Under the pieces are notes generated by a model. It saw only the letters and a program-made list of their open reading frames with translations, made no database searches and was not told the DNA's origin. From Octadecabacter sp. B2R22 (GTDB lineage: Bacteria; Pseudomonadota; Alphaproteobacteria; Rhodobacterales; Rhodobacteraceae), in assembly GCF_018861045.1 (NCBI RefSeq), contig NZ_JAHKQJ010000007.1, forward strand, positions 456,290 to 520,289: a stretch of DNA of 64,000 nucleotides, written 5' to 3'. The position numbers were made by a program, and so were the translations under genes. Shown one piece after another: positions 34,494 to 43,557 of this stretch. Within the stretch, counting starts at the first letter, position 1, and each line of letters opens with the position of its first letter.

Positions 34494-34880
34494 TCATAAC
34501 TGCCCGTCGGAATTAGGGTCAGCTTGTTCAAATTCGATGTCATTCTCGTTCAAAAGCACACCGAGCAGGCCCCAGAAAAAGTCTTCCCCTGCGTAACCCT
34601 CAAGCCGTCCGACCTCGGTGCCGTCAACGAGCAGCACAAATGTCGGTGTGAAATTAACGGAGCGCGCCAATGTGATGTCTTCTGGAATTGGGTCCGTAAT
34701 GTCGACGCGCCGAAGTGGGGCAGCATTGCCTTCGTGGGTCTTGTGATAGGCATCGCCGACCTCGGCGTTCCAGCGGGCACACCAAATGCAGCCCGGCTCT
34801 TCTGCCATCATGAGTTGTGTGTCTGCTGCTGCGACAAACGGGGCGAGTGCAATTAAGAGGGTAGCCAAAGCTTTATACAT
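34494..34880 (-). CDS. soxS: SoxS, periplasmic thioredoxin
   Basis: A 128-residue exported protein. Signal peptide (YKALATLLIALAPFVAAA), then a thioredoxin fold with active site CIWC (about residues 31-34) and cis-Pro segment NFTPTFVLLVDG. SoxS keeps the SoxY cysteine reduced. No ribosome site precedes the ATG at 34880 and the start codon overlaps the candidate SoxR operator, so a leaderless mRNA is possible. Divergent from soxV with ~46 bases between. Confidence 0.9.
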   Translation of the reverse strand: MYKALATLLIALAPFVAAADTQLMMAEEPGCIWCARWNAEVGDAYHKTHEGNAAPLRRVDITDPIPEDITLARSVNFTPTFVLLVDGTEVGRLEGYAGEDFFWGLLGVLLNENDIEFEQADPNSDGQL

Positions 34881-34894
34881 TCAACTATTGTAAT
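34879..34894. promoter_or_regulatory. soxR operator: Candidate SoxR operator in the soxS-soxV gap
   Basis: ATTC-N8-TAAT (one mismatch to the ATTC-N8-GAAT consensus of ArsR-type sulfur sensors), lying across the soxS start. The region goes on with GAAT GAAT at 34897-34904. SoxR of related bacteria binds this gap and the soxW-soxX gap. Confidence 0.5.
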
Positions 34895-34926
34895 ATGAAT
34901 GAATCACTGCTGCAAGGATGTTGGTT

Positions 34927-35664
34927 GTGCTTGAGATCACCTTTTTGGGAGCAGCCTTTGCGGGCTTGCTGTCGTTTTTTACACCCTGCATTTTGCCGAT
35001 GGTGCCATTTTACCTGAGTTATATGGCTGGCCTGTCCATGAGTGAGCTGCGCGGGGATGACCAATTTCCACCCGGCACACAGCGGCGTCTCATCTTTTCC
35101 GCCATTGCCTTTGCGCTGGGTGTGACAACGATTTTCGTCTTGCTGGGCATGGGGGCAACCGCCGTTGGCGGGATGTTTGGCCAGTGGAAACAGGAATTGC
35201 GCTGGGTCGCAGCTGCGGTGCTGACGCTGTTTGGTTTGCATTTTCTGGGAATTATGAAAATTCCGCTGCTTTACCGTGAAGCACGGGTCGAAAGCTCTGC
35301 TGCGCCATCATCGATGGTTGGCGCGTATCTGATGGGGCTGGCCTTTGGGTTTGGGTGGACGCCGTGCGTCGGTCCGGCACTTGCATCGATCCTGATGATC
35401 GCAGGTGGCATGGGCAGCATCTGGGAGGGCGGGGCGCTCTTGTTTGTTTACGGTCTCGGGATGACGTCGCCGTTTATTGTTGCGGCCTTGTTTGCACGGC
35501 CGTTCCTTGGTTGGGCCGCGCGCAACCGCGCCCTGTTGGGCTATGTTGAAAAGGTAATGGGCGCGATGTTGATCGTCTTTGCGATCCTGATCGCGACAAA
35601 TTCGGTGAACCTGATCGCGGATTGGCTGATCAAGATGTTCCCAGGCTTTGCTACAATTGGATAG
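34927..35664 (+). CDS. soxV: SoxV, CcdA-type thiol electron transporter
   Basis: A 245-residue inner-membrane protein with six membrane segments that passes electrons to periplasmic SoxS/SoxW. Redox cysteines are in FFTPCILPMVPFYLSY and FGWTPCVGPALASI. Start: the GTG at 34927 has AAGGA 8 bases upstream and gives MLEITFLGAAFAG, the family N-terminus; the ATG at 34918 overlaps that ribosome site and is less likely. First gene of the plus-strand sox operon. Confidence 0.9.
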   Translation: MLEITFLGAAFAGLLSFFTPCILPMVPFYLSYMAGLSMSELRGDDQFPPGTQRRLIFSAIAFALGVTTIFVLLGMGATAVGGMFGQWKQELRWVAAAVLTLFGLHFLGIMKIPLLYREARVESSAAPSSMVGAYLMGLAFGFGWTPCVGPALASILMIAGGMGSIWEGGALLFVYGLGMTSPFIVAALFARPFLGWAARNRALLGYVEKVMGAMLIVFAILIATNSVNLIADWLIKMFPGFATIG

Positions 35665-35678
35665 AGGGAGGACACGAC

Positions 35679-36242
35679 ATGTTTCGTAATTTGCTTTTGG
35701 CTACGGCCTTGATGGTAACACCGGTCTTTGCGGCTGAGGTCGGGGATGATGGTCTACATGAGGCCGCTTGGATCCAAGAGACGTTTAAAGATTTGCGCGA
35801 AGATCACGAAGAAGCGGTCGCACAAGGCAAGACGCTTTTGGTGATCATTGAACAACGCGGCTGCATTTACTGCACACGGATGCACGAAAACGTCTATCCT
35901 GACCCCGAGATCGATGCGGCCTTGCATGACAGTTTCTACGTCGTGCAATTGAACATGTTCGGTGATGTCGAAGTGACAGATTTCGATGGTACAACGCTGC
36001 CCGAGAAAGACATGGTCGAACGCTGGAACGCTCAGTTCACGCCGATGCTGATGTTCTTCCCGCCAGAAGTGCCAGAAGGCGCGATTGCCTCGCAGTCAAC
36101 GATCGTCACATTGCCGGGGGCCTTTGGTCGGTGGACAACACTCAATCTTCTCAACTGGGTTCGCGAAGGCCACTACGCAGGGGATGAATCGTTCCAGCGC
36201 TACCATGCACGCATCCTGCAAGAGCGCGGAATTGTTGAATAA
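35679..36242 (+). CDS. soxW: SoxW, periplasmic thioredoxin
   Basis: A 187-residue exported thioredoxin. ATG at 35679 has AGGGAGGA upstream and starts a signal peptide (FRNLLLATALMVTPVFA). Active site CIYC (about residues 63-66, in EQRGCIYCTRM) and cis-Pro motif QFTPMLMFF. Receives electrons from SoxV, 14 bases upstream. Roles of SoxS and SoxW overlap. Confidence 0.92.
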   Translation: MFRNLLLATALMVTPVFAAEVGDDGLHEAAWIQETFKDLREDHEEAVAQGKTLLVIIEQRGCIYCTRMHENVYPDPEIDAALHDSFYVVQLNMFGDVEVTDFDGTTLPEKDMVERWNAQFTPMLMFFPPEVPEGAIASQSTIVTLPGAFGRWTTLNLLNWVREGHYAGDESFQRYHARILQERGIVE

Positions 36243-36263
36243 TTTACCAAACTGGTGATTCAT

Positions 36264-36279
36264 ATTCATAAAGTCGATT
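36264..36279. promoter_or_regulatory. soxR operator: Candidate SoxR operator in the soxW-soxX gap
   Basis: ATTC-N8-GATT, one mismatch to ATTC-N8-GAAT, preceded by another TGATTCAT (36256). The soxS-soxV gap contains the same ATTCAT/ATGAAT words. Located 83-68 bases before soxX. Confidence 0.45.
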
Positions 36280-36346
36280 TTGTTGTTGCGAGTTCACGGG
36301 ATCGTGCGCTACGGTATACAACAGGGAGACGACCAAGGGAGAGACC

Positions 36347-36817
36347 ATGAAACGTATTGTTCTAGCAGCCGCCGCTGCGAGCATAAGCACGTTTGCCTAC
36401 GCGCAGACGGCTCCGAACGACGTCACGTTCGGTGACTACGGCGAAATCGAAGTATCGCTAAGTGGTGAGGCAGGCGACGCAGCGCGCGGCCTCGAAGTAA
36501 TGGTGTCTCGTGGCAAGGGCAATTGTATTGCGTGCCACGAAGTAACAGCACTTCAAGACTATCCGTTCCACGGTGAAGTCGGGCCAATGCTCGACGGAGC
36601 TGGTGATCGCTGGACCGAAGCAGATTTGCGCGGCATCGTTGCCAACGCAAAGAATGTTTTCCCAGAGTCAGTCATGCCAGCATTTTACCGCACGGACGGG
36701 TTCACCCGTCCAGGTGACGCATACACAGGTCGCGCCGCTGAGGGCGAACTTGATCCGCTTTTGACCGCTCAAGAAATTGAAGACGTAGTCGCATATCTAA
36801 TGACGCTGACAGATTAA
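36347..36817 (+). CDS. soxX: SoxX, c-type cytochrome subunit of SoxAX
   Basis: A 156-residue periplasmic monoheme cytochrome. Signal peptide (RIVLAAAAASISTFAYA), heme site CIACH (residues 60-64) and distal methionine probably in VMPAFY. SoxAX covalently joins thiosulfate to the SoxY cysteine. Ribosome site GGGAGA before the ATG; it begins the XYZA unit after the soxW-soxX gap. Confidence 0.93.
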   Translation: MKRIVLAAAAASISTFAYAQTAPNDVTFGDYGEIEVSLSGEAGDAARGLEVMVSRGKGNCIACHEVTALQDYPFHGEVGPMLDGAGDRWTEADLRGIVANAKNVFPESVMPAFYRTDGFTRPGDAYTGRAAEGELDPLLTAQEIEDVVAYLMTLTD

Positions 36818-36844
36818 TCAGTGTTCACGACAACAGGAGACATC

Positions 36845-37261
36845 ATGAACTTTACACGTAGAAATACGCTGTGGATGGCAATGGGCACCGCAATCGCGAC
36901 CGTCCTACCATTCAAAGCATTCGCAGATGTCGATGCCGACATCGCAGCTTTCACAGGCGGCGCAGACGTCGGTAGCGAAGGCATCACATTGGTTGCGCCA
37001 GAGATCGCTGAAAACGGCAACACAGTGCCCGTCGAAGTGAATGCACCCGGCGCAGAAGCCATTATGATCTTGGCCGCAGGCAACCCAACACCCGCTGTTG
37101 GTACGTTTAACTTTGGTCCGCTTGCCGGGTCCCAGTTTGCGTCTACTCGGATCCGTTTGGCCGGCACGCAAGACGTTGTCGCCATCGCACGGATGCCAGA
37201 CGGCAGCTTCGTTCAGGCCTCCCAAGAGGTTAAAGTTACTATTGGCGGCTGCGGCGGCTAA
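36845..37261 (+). CDS. soxY: SoxY, substrate carrier subunit
   Basis: A 138-residue periplasmic protein carrying sulfur substrates on the Cys of its C-terminal swinging arm GGCGG (residues 134-138). Exported, probably by Tat (TRRNTLWMAMGTAIA). Start at 36845 with AGGAG upstream; the in-frame start at 36821 is extra. 27 bases after soxX. Confidence 0.95.
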   Translation: MNFTRRNTLWMAMGTAIATVLPFKAFADVDADIAAFTGGADVGSEGITLVAPEIAENGNTVPVEVNAPGAEAIMILAAGNPTPAVGTFNFGPLAGSQFASTRIRLAGTQDVVAIARMPDGSFVQASQEVKVTIGGCGG

Positions 37262-37279
37262 GCGAGAGGATCTAAGACA

Positions 37280-37609
37280 ATGGCAGATAACGTAACACCC
37301 CGTGTCCGCGTCCCTCGTGATGCAACGGCCGGCGAAACGATCACAATCAAAACGCTGATTTCCCATCCAATGGAATCCGGTCAGCGCAAAGATGGCGATG
37401 GCAACACGATCCCACGCTCAATCATCAACCGTTTCACATGTGAATTTAACGGCGAGATGGTGATTGACGTCACTTTGGAACCAGCGATTTCCACGAACCC
37501 GTTCGTCGAGTTCGAGGCAGTTGTTCCAGAAAGCGGTTCGTTTGTTTTCACTTGGTACGATGATGATGGTGACGTCTACACAGAAACCAAAGAAATCGCG
37601 GTCAGCTGA
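37280..37609 (+). CDS. soxZ: SoxZ, carrier partner of SoxY
   Basis: A 109-residue beta-sandwich protein with no signal sequence, exported with SoxY. Typical: RVRVPRDATAGETITIKTLISH start, ISTNPFVEFEAVVPESG and FTWYDDDGDVYTETKEI. 18 bases after soxY. Confidence 0.95.
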   Translation: MADNVTPRVRVPRDATAGETITIKTLISHPMESGQRKDGDGNTIPRSIINRFTCEFNGEMVIDVTLEPAISTNPFVEFEAVVPESGSFVFTWYDDDGDVYTETKEIAVS

Positions 37610-37637
37610 TCGTTTGCAGCCGGGGAGGGGCTTCAAT

Positions 37638-38489
37638 ATGAAAACCAAACTTCTAGCAACTGCGTCAATTTGTGCAGCTTTGACGGTCCCGTTCGGGACT
37701 GTCATGGCTGACGAAGACGCAAATCTAATTATCGATGGTGAAATCGAGATTACGGTTCGGGCTCCGGCTCCGGATCATCTTGAAAACCTTGATGAAATCT
37801 TCTCGGGCTGGGTCTATCGGGCAACCGAAACTCAAGCGCTTCAAGCGGATGACTTTGAAAACCCGGGTATGATCTTCGTTGATTCCGGTCATGACCTTTG
37901 GAACACGGTTGAGGGCGAGGCAGGCGAAAGCTGTGCAAGCTGTCACGGTGACGCTGAAGAAATGGCAGGCGTCGCGGCAACCTATCCGAAGTGGAACGAT
38001 GCCACCGAAGAAGTCCGCACAATTTCCATGCAAATCAACGCCTGCCGCACAGAGCAGATGGGTGCCGAAGAGTGGAATTTGGACAAATCCGAGCTGTTGA
38101 ACATGACGGCTTTGTTGGCGTCCGTGTCTCGCGGAATGCCGGTGAACGTCGCAATTGACGGGCCAGCTCAAGCGACATGGGAAATGGGGCGTGATCTGTA
38201 TTACACCCGTACCGGCCAGCTTGATCTGTCTTGTGCCAATTGCCACGAAGACAACTATGGCAACAACATTCGTGCCGACCACCTAAGCCAAGGTCAGATC
38301 AACGGTTTTCCAACTTACCGTCTGAAAAACGCACGTTTGAACGGTGTGCATTCCCGCTTCCGCGGTTGTGTTCGCGATACTCGGGCCGAAACCTACTCGG
38401 TTGGCAGCCCAGAGTTCGTCGCACTTGAGCTTTATGTAATGTCACGCGGCAACGGTCTTTCGATCGAAGGCCCGTCCGTTCGTAACTAA
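37638..38489 (+). CDS. soxA: SoxA, diheme cytochrome subunit of SoxAX
   Basis: A 283-residue periplasmic cytochrome from the ATG at 37638 (GGGGAGGGG upstream); the ORF goes further up inside soxZ. Signal peptide KTKLLATASICAALTVPFGTVMA. Two heme sites CASCH (99-103) and CANCH (199-203), so diheme type; the catalytic persulfidated heme ligand is Cys244 in RGCVRDTRAE. Ends the XYZA unit at a terminator. Confidence 0.94.
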   Translation: MKTKLLATASICAALTVPFGTVMADEDANLIIDGEIEITVRAPAPDHLENLDEIFSGWVYRATETQALQADDFENPGMIFVDSGHDLWNTVEGEAGESCASCHGDAEEMAGVAATYPKWNDATEEVRTISMQINACRTEQMGAEEWNLDKSELLNMTALLASVSRGMPVNVAIDGPAQATWEMGRDLYYTRTGQLDLSCANCHEDNYGNNIRADHLSQGQINGFPTYRLKNARLNGVHSRFRGCVRDTRAETYSVGSPEFVALELYVMSRGNGLSIEGPSVRN

Positions 38490-38498
38490 GTTCCCTTA

Positions 38499-38532
38499 GG
38501 CCCGCGCATTGGTTTGCGCGGGCCTTTCTTTC
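38499..38532 (+). terminator. Terminator after soxA
   Basis: Perfect 9-bp stem GGCCCGCGC / GCGCGGGCC, 8-nt loop, then TTTCTTTC. It separates soxXYZA from soxB, and soxBCDEF may be made by read-through or a promoter in the 57-base gap. Confidence 0.85.
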
Positions 38533-38588
38533 ATTAAATACATTCAGCTTTGCGCATATGTGGGGCTGTTAACCAACAGGATAGCACA

Positions 38589-40292
38589 ATGATCTCACGC
38601 AGGGATTTCTTGCAGGCCAGCATGGCCGCTAGCGCAATCTACGGCGCATCAGGCTTCGGTGAATGGGGCAAATTGGCCGCGCAGCAGGCGCTGACGCAAG
38701 ATCAACTGCTTGAGTTTGATACGTTCGGAAATGTTTCGTTGATCCACGTGACGGACATTCACGCGCAGTTAAAACCGATCTATTTCCGCGAGCCCGAGAT
38801 TAACCTCGGCGTTGGTGGTAACAGAGGCGCCGTTCCACATATTACAGGCGCAGATTTCCGCCGTGCCTACGGTATTGAAGATGGAAGTCCGTCCGCTTAC
38901 GCTCTGACATACAACGATTTTTCTGCCCTCGGCCAGATGTATGGCAAGATGGGTGGCATGGACCGCGTGTCGACTGTTGTGAACCAAATTCGTGCAGCGC
39001 GCCCTGATGCGTTGCTCTTGGATGGTGGCGATACATGGCACGGGTCCTACACCTGCTATCACACCGAAGGTCAGGACGTCGTGAACGTCATGAACATGCT
39101 GAAACCAGATGCAATGACATTCCATTGGGAATTCACATTGGGCAGCGGACGTGTGCGCGATATCGTCAACGATTTGCCGTTCGCAGCCCTTGGCCAGAAC
39201 ATTTTCGACAGTGAATGGGACGAACCAGCAGAAGATTTCGCACCGTATAAGTTCTTTGAGCGGGGCGGCGTTAAGATCGCTGTGATCGGTCAGGCTTTCC
39301 CATATATGCCAATCGCCAACCCGGGCTGGATGTTCCCTGAGTATTCCTTCGGTATCCGCGATCAGCGCATGCAGGAAATGGTCAACGAAGTGCGCGCAGC
39401 AGGGGCCGAGCTGGTCGTTTGCCTGTCTCACAACGGATTTGACGTGGACAAAGCCATGGCCGGCCGTGTCACAGGGATCGACGTGATCCTTGCGGGGCAC
39501 ACCCATGATGCGCTTCCAGAACCTGTATTGGTTGGCGACACCATCATCATCGCATCCGGTTCTAACGGTAAATTCGTCAGCCGCGTTGATCTCGACGTTC
39601 GTGATGGCAAGATGATGGGTTTCCGCCACAAGCTGATCCCGATTTTCAGCGACGTGATCGAACCCGACGCCGAAGTGACCGCGGTCATCGACGATCAACG
39701 CGCCCCTTATGAGGCTGAGCTGACCGAAGTGCTGGGCCGTACCGCTGATGACACGACGCTTTACCGTCGTGGGAATTTCAACGGGTCATGGGATGATCTG
39801 ATCTGCGATGCGCTGATCAATGAACGCGAGGCCGACATTGCGATGTCGCCGGGCGTGCGTTGGGGGCCGTCCATTATGCCGGGTCAGGACATTACGCGTG
39901 AAGACCTTTGGAACGTCACCTCCATGACATATCCAAACGCCTATCGCTCTGAAATGACGGGTGAATTCATTCATACGATCCTCGAAGATGTGGCAGATAA
40001 TCTGTTCAACGAAGACCCGTATTACCAGCAAGGCGGCGACATGGTCCGCATTGGTGGCATGGGGTATCGGATCGATATCAACAAACCAATCGGTGAGCGG
40101 GTCAGCAATCTGACGCTACTGAAAACCGGTGAAGCCATTGACCCCACCAAGACCTACATGGTCGCGGGTTGGGCGTCTGTCAACGAAGGCACAGAAGGTC
40201 CGCCTATCTGGGATGTCGTTGAAAATTATATCAAAAATCAAGGCACCGTGAGTGTGGCACCGAATACGAGTGTCGACGTGGTTGGTGCATAA
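38589..40292 (+). CDS. soxB: SoxB, dimanganese thiosulfohydrolase
   Basis: A 567-residue Tat-exported hydrolase that cleaves sulfate from the SoxY-bound sulfone. Start at 38589 (MISRRDFLQASMAASAIYG, twin-arginine). Metal motifs: VTDIHAQ (Asp/His around residue 55), LLDGGDTWHGS, CLSHNGFDVD and ILAGHTHDALP. Full length for the family. 8 bases separate it from soxC. Confidence 0.95.
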   Translation: MISRRDFLQASMAASAIYGASGFGEWGKLAAQQALTQDQLLEFDTFGNVSLIHVTDIHAQLKPIYFREPEINLGVGGNRGAVPHITGADFRRAYGIEDGSPSAYALTYNDFSALGQMYGKMGGMDRVSTVVNQIRAARPDALLLDGGDTWHGSYTCYHTEGQDVVNVMNMLKPDAMTFHWEFTLGSGRVRDIVNDLPFAALGQNIFDSEWDEPAEDFAPYKFFERGGVKIAVIGQAFPYMPIANPGWMFPEYSFGIRDQRMQEMVNEVRAAGAELVVCLSHNGFDVDKAMAGRVTGIDVILAGHTHDALPEPVLVGDTIIIASGSNGKFVSRVDLDVRDGKMMGFRHKLIPIFSDVIEPDAEVTAVIDDQRAPYEAELTEVLGRTADDTTLYRRGNFNGSWDDLICDALINEREADIAMSPGVRWGPSIMPGQDITREDLWNVTSMTYPNAYRSEMTGEFIHTILEDVADNLFNEDPYYQQGGDMVRIGGMGYRIDINKPIGERVSNLTLLKTGEAIDPTKTYMVAGWASVNEGTEGPPIWDVVENYIKNQGTVSVAPNTSVDVVGA

Positions 40293-40300
40293 GGAGAGCA

Positions 40301-41581
40301 ATGAACATGGATGACTTCGCAAAAACATCCCGACGCGCATTCCTGCGCGGCTCTGCGGCGGTCGCTGCAGGGTCAGTGGCGGGGACGGCGGCAGCGCAAG
40401 ATGCCCCCGATCCGCTGATTACGGAACTGCAAGACTGGGCCACCTTTACCGGCTACGGCGTTGATGAAACGCCATACGGGCTGCCGATCAAATATGAGGA
40501 CGACGTCGTGCGCCGCAATGTGGCGTGGCTGACTGCGTCTCCGATCTCGTCGATCAACTTTACGCCGATCCACGCGCTTGAGGGGACGATCACACCGCAG
40601 GGCTGCGCGTTTGAACGTCACCACTCCGGTGCAATTGAGCTGACGAAAGACGATTATCGTTTGATGATCAACGGCTTGGTGGATCGTCCTCTGGTCTTCA
40701 CCTACGCCGACTTGGAACGTTTGCCGCGGGAAAACCACGTGTATTTCTGCGAATGTGCGGCCAACACCGGTATGGAATGGGCGGGCGCACAGCTAAACGG
40801 CGCGCAGTTCACCCACGGTATGATCCACAACATGGAATACACGGGCGTTCCGCTGCGCACGTTGCTGGCCGAAGCGGGCCTCGATGCGGCAGGTGATCTG
40901 TCTGACAAATGGGTCTACGTCGAAGGCGCCGATGCGTCGTCCAACGGCCGTTCTATTCCCATGGAGAAAGCTTTGGACGACGTGCTCGTTGCATTCAAAG
41001 CCAACGGCGAGGCCTTGCGGATGGAGCACGGCTACCCAGTTCGCCTCGTCGTACCAGGTTGGGAAGGCAACATGTGGGTCAAATGGATCCGCCGGATGGA
41101 AGTCACCGATGCTGCCGTTGAAAGCCGCGAAGAGACGTCCAAGTACACCGACGTTTATGAAGATGGTACAGCGCGTAAATGGACTTGGGAAATGGATGCG
41201 AAATCCGTTGTCACATCACCCAGCCCGCAAATGCCGATCACCCATGGCACAGGTCCGCTGGTCATTTCCGGCCTTGCTTGGTCCGGCCATGGCAAAATTA
41301 CCCGCGTTGATGTGTCAACTGATGGCGGCGCGAACTGGCAGACGGCACGTCTTGGAAAACAGGGCGATACCAAAGCCTTGACCCGTTTCTACCTCGACAT
41401 TGAATGGGATGGCAGTCCGATGTTCCTGCAATCGCGTGCGATTGATGAAACAGGTTACGTCCAGCCGACCAAAGAAGCACTGCGCGAAGCGCGCGGTGAG
41501 AATTCTGTCTATCACAACAACTGCATCCAGACTTGGTATGTAAACGAAGAAGGGGTCGCCGAGAATGTCGAAGTCTCTTAA
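40301..41581 (+). CDS. soxC: SoxC, molybdoenzyme subunit of sulfane dehydrogenase
   Basis: A 426-residue sulfite-oxidase-fold protein exported by Tat (TSRRAFLRGSAAVAAGS). The molybdenum-ligand cysteine is Cys152 in FCECAANTG. Residues ~300-420 form the C-terminal Ig-like dimer domain (VDVSTDGGANWQTA). With SoxD it oxidises the sulfane sulfur on SoxY. The end overlaps soxD by 17 bases. Confidence 0.95.
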   Translation: MNMDDFAKTSRRAFLRGSAAVAAGSVAGTAAAQDAPDPLITELQDWATFTGYGVDETPYGLPIKYEDDVVRRNVAWLTASPISSINFTPIHALEGTITPQGCAFERHHSGAIELTKDDYRLMINGLVDRPLVFTYADLERLPRENHVYFCECAANTGMEWAGAQLNGAQFTHGMIHNMEYTGVPLRTLLAEAGLDAAGDLSDKWVYVEGADASSNGRSIPMEKALDDVLVAFKANGEALRMEHGYPVRLVVPGWEGNMWVKWIRRMEVTDAAVESREETSKYTDVYEDGTARKWTWEMDAKSVVTSPSPQMPITHGTGPLVISGLAWSGHGKITRVDVSTDGGANWQTARLGKQGDTKALTRFYLDIEWDGSPMFLQSRAIDETGYVQPTKEALREARGENSVYHNNCIQTWYVNEEGVAENVEVS

Positions 41582-42827
41582 TTTATTCGCCCCCGCACTG
41601 GGTGGAACGGCACTTATTGTTGGGGTGGCTTATGGCATCTCAACAAAGAACTACGGTGCGCAAACCATTGAAAACCTTGAAGCACAGCTCGCCTCCAGCC
41701 AAGCAGGTGCCGAAACGGCCTCTGCGAAGGTTCAGGCTGCCGATGCTGAGATCACCGAACTTATGGCTGAGCGTGATGCCTTGGAAGCGGCTGTCGCAAG
41801 CGGTGGTGGGCTAACGCAGCCAGCACCTGCGTCTGATGCACCGTTCAACCTTGGCCGCGAAGCATTGCCAGAAGAAGTTGCCGCGTGGGACGTTGATGTT
41901 CTGCCTGATGGTCGTGGATTGCCTGTTGGCAGCGGTGACGTTTGGACCGGCGAAGAAGTCTTCGTTGAGCAATGCGCGTCCTGTCACGGTGATTTCGCAG
42001 AAGGGTCGGGGAACTGGCCCGTTCTTGCGGGTGGTTTTGGGACCTTGGCCGATGAAGACCCTGTAAAAACTGTCGGGTCTTACTGGCCATATCTGTCCAC
42101 CGCGTTTGACTACATCAACCGGTCCATGCCGTTTGGCGCGGCGGGCACGCTGTCAGCGGACGATACATACGCGATCGTTGCTTACATCCTCTATTCCAAC
42201 GACATGGTTGATGATGACTTCGTTCTTAGCAACGAGACGTTCCTTGACGTTGAAATGCCCAACGCGGGCGGCTTCGTTCTGGATGACCGTGCCGAACTGG
42301 AATATGCCCATTGGAGCGCTGAGCCCTGCATGAGCGACTGTAAGGAAACCGTCGAAATCACAATGCGTGCTTCCGTTGTTGATGTGACCCCGGAAACCGA
42401 AGAAGAAGCCTCTGCCGAGCACTCAATGGCTGAGCCGGAAACGGAAACCGAAATGGCGGCTGAAGCGCCCCAAGAGGCAGAAGTTGTCGAAGCCGCCGCT
42501 GATCCTGCATTGATCGAAGCGGGCCAAGGCGTGTTCCGTCAGTGCCAGTCTTGCCATGAAATTGGTGCTGGTGCATCTGATCGCACAGGCCCACAGCTGA
42601 ACGGGATTATCGGTCGCACAATCGGTGGTGTTGATGGCTTCCGCTATTCCAATGTCTTCAAAGACGCAGCAGAAACCGGTGACGTTTGGACTGCAGAGGC
42701 GCTTGATGCGTATCTCGCCGATCCACGGGCCGCGATGCCTGGCACGAAAATGTCGTTCCGTGGACTTCGCAATCCTGAAGATTACGCCGCATTGCTTGCG
42801 TATCTTCAGAGCGCCGGTGCTGAATGA
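41565..42827 (+). CDS. soxD: SoxD, diheme cytochrome c of sulfane dehydrogenase
   Basis: A 420-residue periplasmic cytochrome. N-terminal hydrophobic segment with no obvious cleavage (LFAPALGGTALIVGVAYG), a short coiled coil (about 38-78), heme 1 CASCH at 137-141, an acidic Glu/Ala-rich linker (about 285-315, EPETETEMAAEAPQEAE), and heme 2 CQSCH at 327-331. The terminal domain resembles class I cytochrome c and SoxE. Overlaps soxC (17 bases) and soxE (4 bases). Confidence 0.92.
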   Translation: MSKSLNLFAPALGGTALIVGVAYGISTKNYGAQTIENLEAQLASSQAGAETASAKVQAADAEITELMAERDALEAAVASGGGLTQPAPASDAPFNLGREALPEEVAAWDVDVLPDGRGLPVGSGDVWTGEEVFVEQCASCHGDFAEGSGNWPVLAGGFGTLADEDPVKTVGSYWPYLSTAFDYINRSMPFGAAGTLSADDTYAIVAYILYSNDMVDDDFVLSNETFLDVEMPNAGGFVLDDRAELEYAHWSAEPCMSDCKETVEITMRASVVDVTPETEEEASAEHSMAEPETETEMAAEAPQEAEVVEAAADPALIEAGQGVFRQCQSCHEIGAGASDRTGPQLNGIIGRTIGGVDGFRYSNVFKDAAETGDVWTAEALDAYLADPRAAMPGTKMSFRGLRNPEDYAALLAYLQSAGAE

Positions 42828-43531
42828 TAGGACTGCGCATTACGACGGTTTTGGCTGTCGCCCTCTCAACGGGGGCGACTGTCGCACATGCAGAGGCAGG
42901 GGGTGACGCTGAACGCGGCGCCACTTTGTTTCGCCAATGTTCAGGGTGTCATCAGGTTGGTGAAGGCGCAGTAAACCGCGTTGGGCCGCATCTGAATGGC
43001 ATTTTCGATCGACCTGCAGCTGAATCCGAGGATTTTCGCTATTCAGACGGTCTTCAGCGAGCTGCGACCGGTGGGTTGGTTTGGACTTATGAAACATTGG
43101 ACGCCTATATCCACGATCCGCGCGCACTTGTGTCGCAAACGCGGATGAGTTTTCGCGGTATCGAGGACCAGCAAGAACGTGATGATGTTCTCGCGTATTT
43201 GCGCCTTTACTCGGACAACCCGCAGGACATTCCAGAATCCGCACCAACGGCTGTTGCCGTTGACCATGAAGTTGCGCCAGAAATCCTCGCGATTGTCGGG
43301 GATCCTGCATACGGCGAATACCTGTCGGGGGAGTGCACGTCTTGTCATCAGTCAAGCGGAGCAGCGACAGGTATTCCAAGTATCACACACTGGCCGACAG
43401 AAGATTTCGTTGTCGCGATGCATGCCTACAAGGATGGCGTTCGCACGCATCCCGTCATGCAAATGATGGCTCAGCGACTAAGCAACGAAGAGATTGCGGC
43501 ACTCGCCGCATATTTTGAAGACGTCAACTAA
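42824..43531 (+). CDS. soxE: SoxE, diheme cytochrome c
   Basis: A 235-residue exported cytochrome with heme sites CSGCH (about residues 39-43) and CTSCH (about 171-175). The first half is very like the last domain of SoxD (RTG/RVGPxLNGI, FRYSxxxxxA, MSFRGxxxx), suggesting duplication. With the FAD protein SoxF it forms a flavocytochrome-c sulfide dehydrogenase-like complex. Overlaps soxD by 4 bases (ATGA). Confidence 0.88.
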   Translation: MIGLRITTVLAVALSTGATVAHAEAGGDAERGATLFRQCSGCHQVGEGAVNRVGPHLNGIFDRPAAESEDFRYSDGLQRAATGGLVWTYETLDAYIHDPRALVSQTRMSFRGIEDQQERDDVLAYLRLYSDNPQDIPESAPTAVAVDHEVAPEILAIVGDPAYGEYLSGECTSCHQSSGAATGIPSITHWPTEDFVVAMHAYKDGVRTHPVMQMMAQRLSNEEIAALAAYFEDVN

Positions 43532-43557
43532 TACGGCGTCACTAAAGGGAGGAAACT

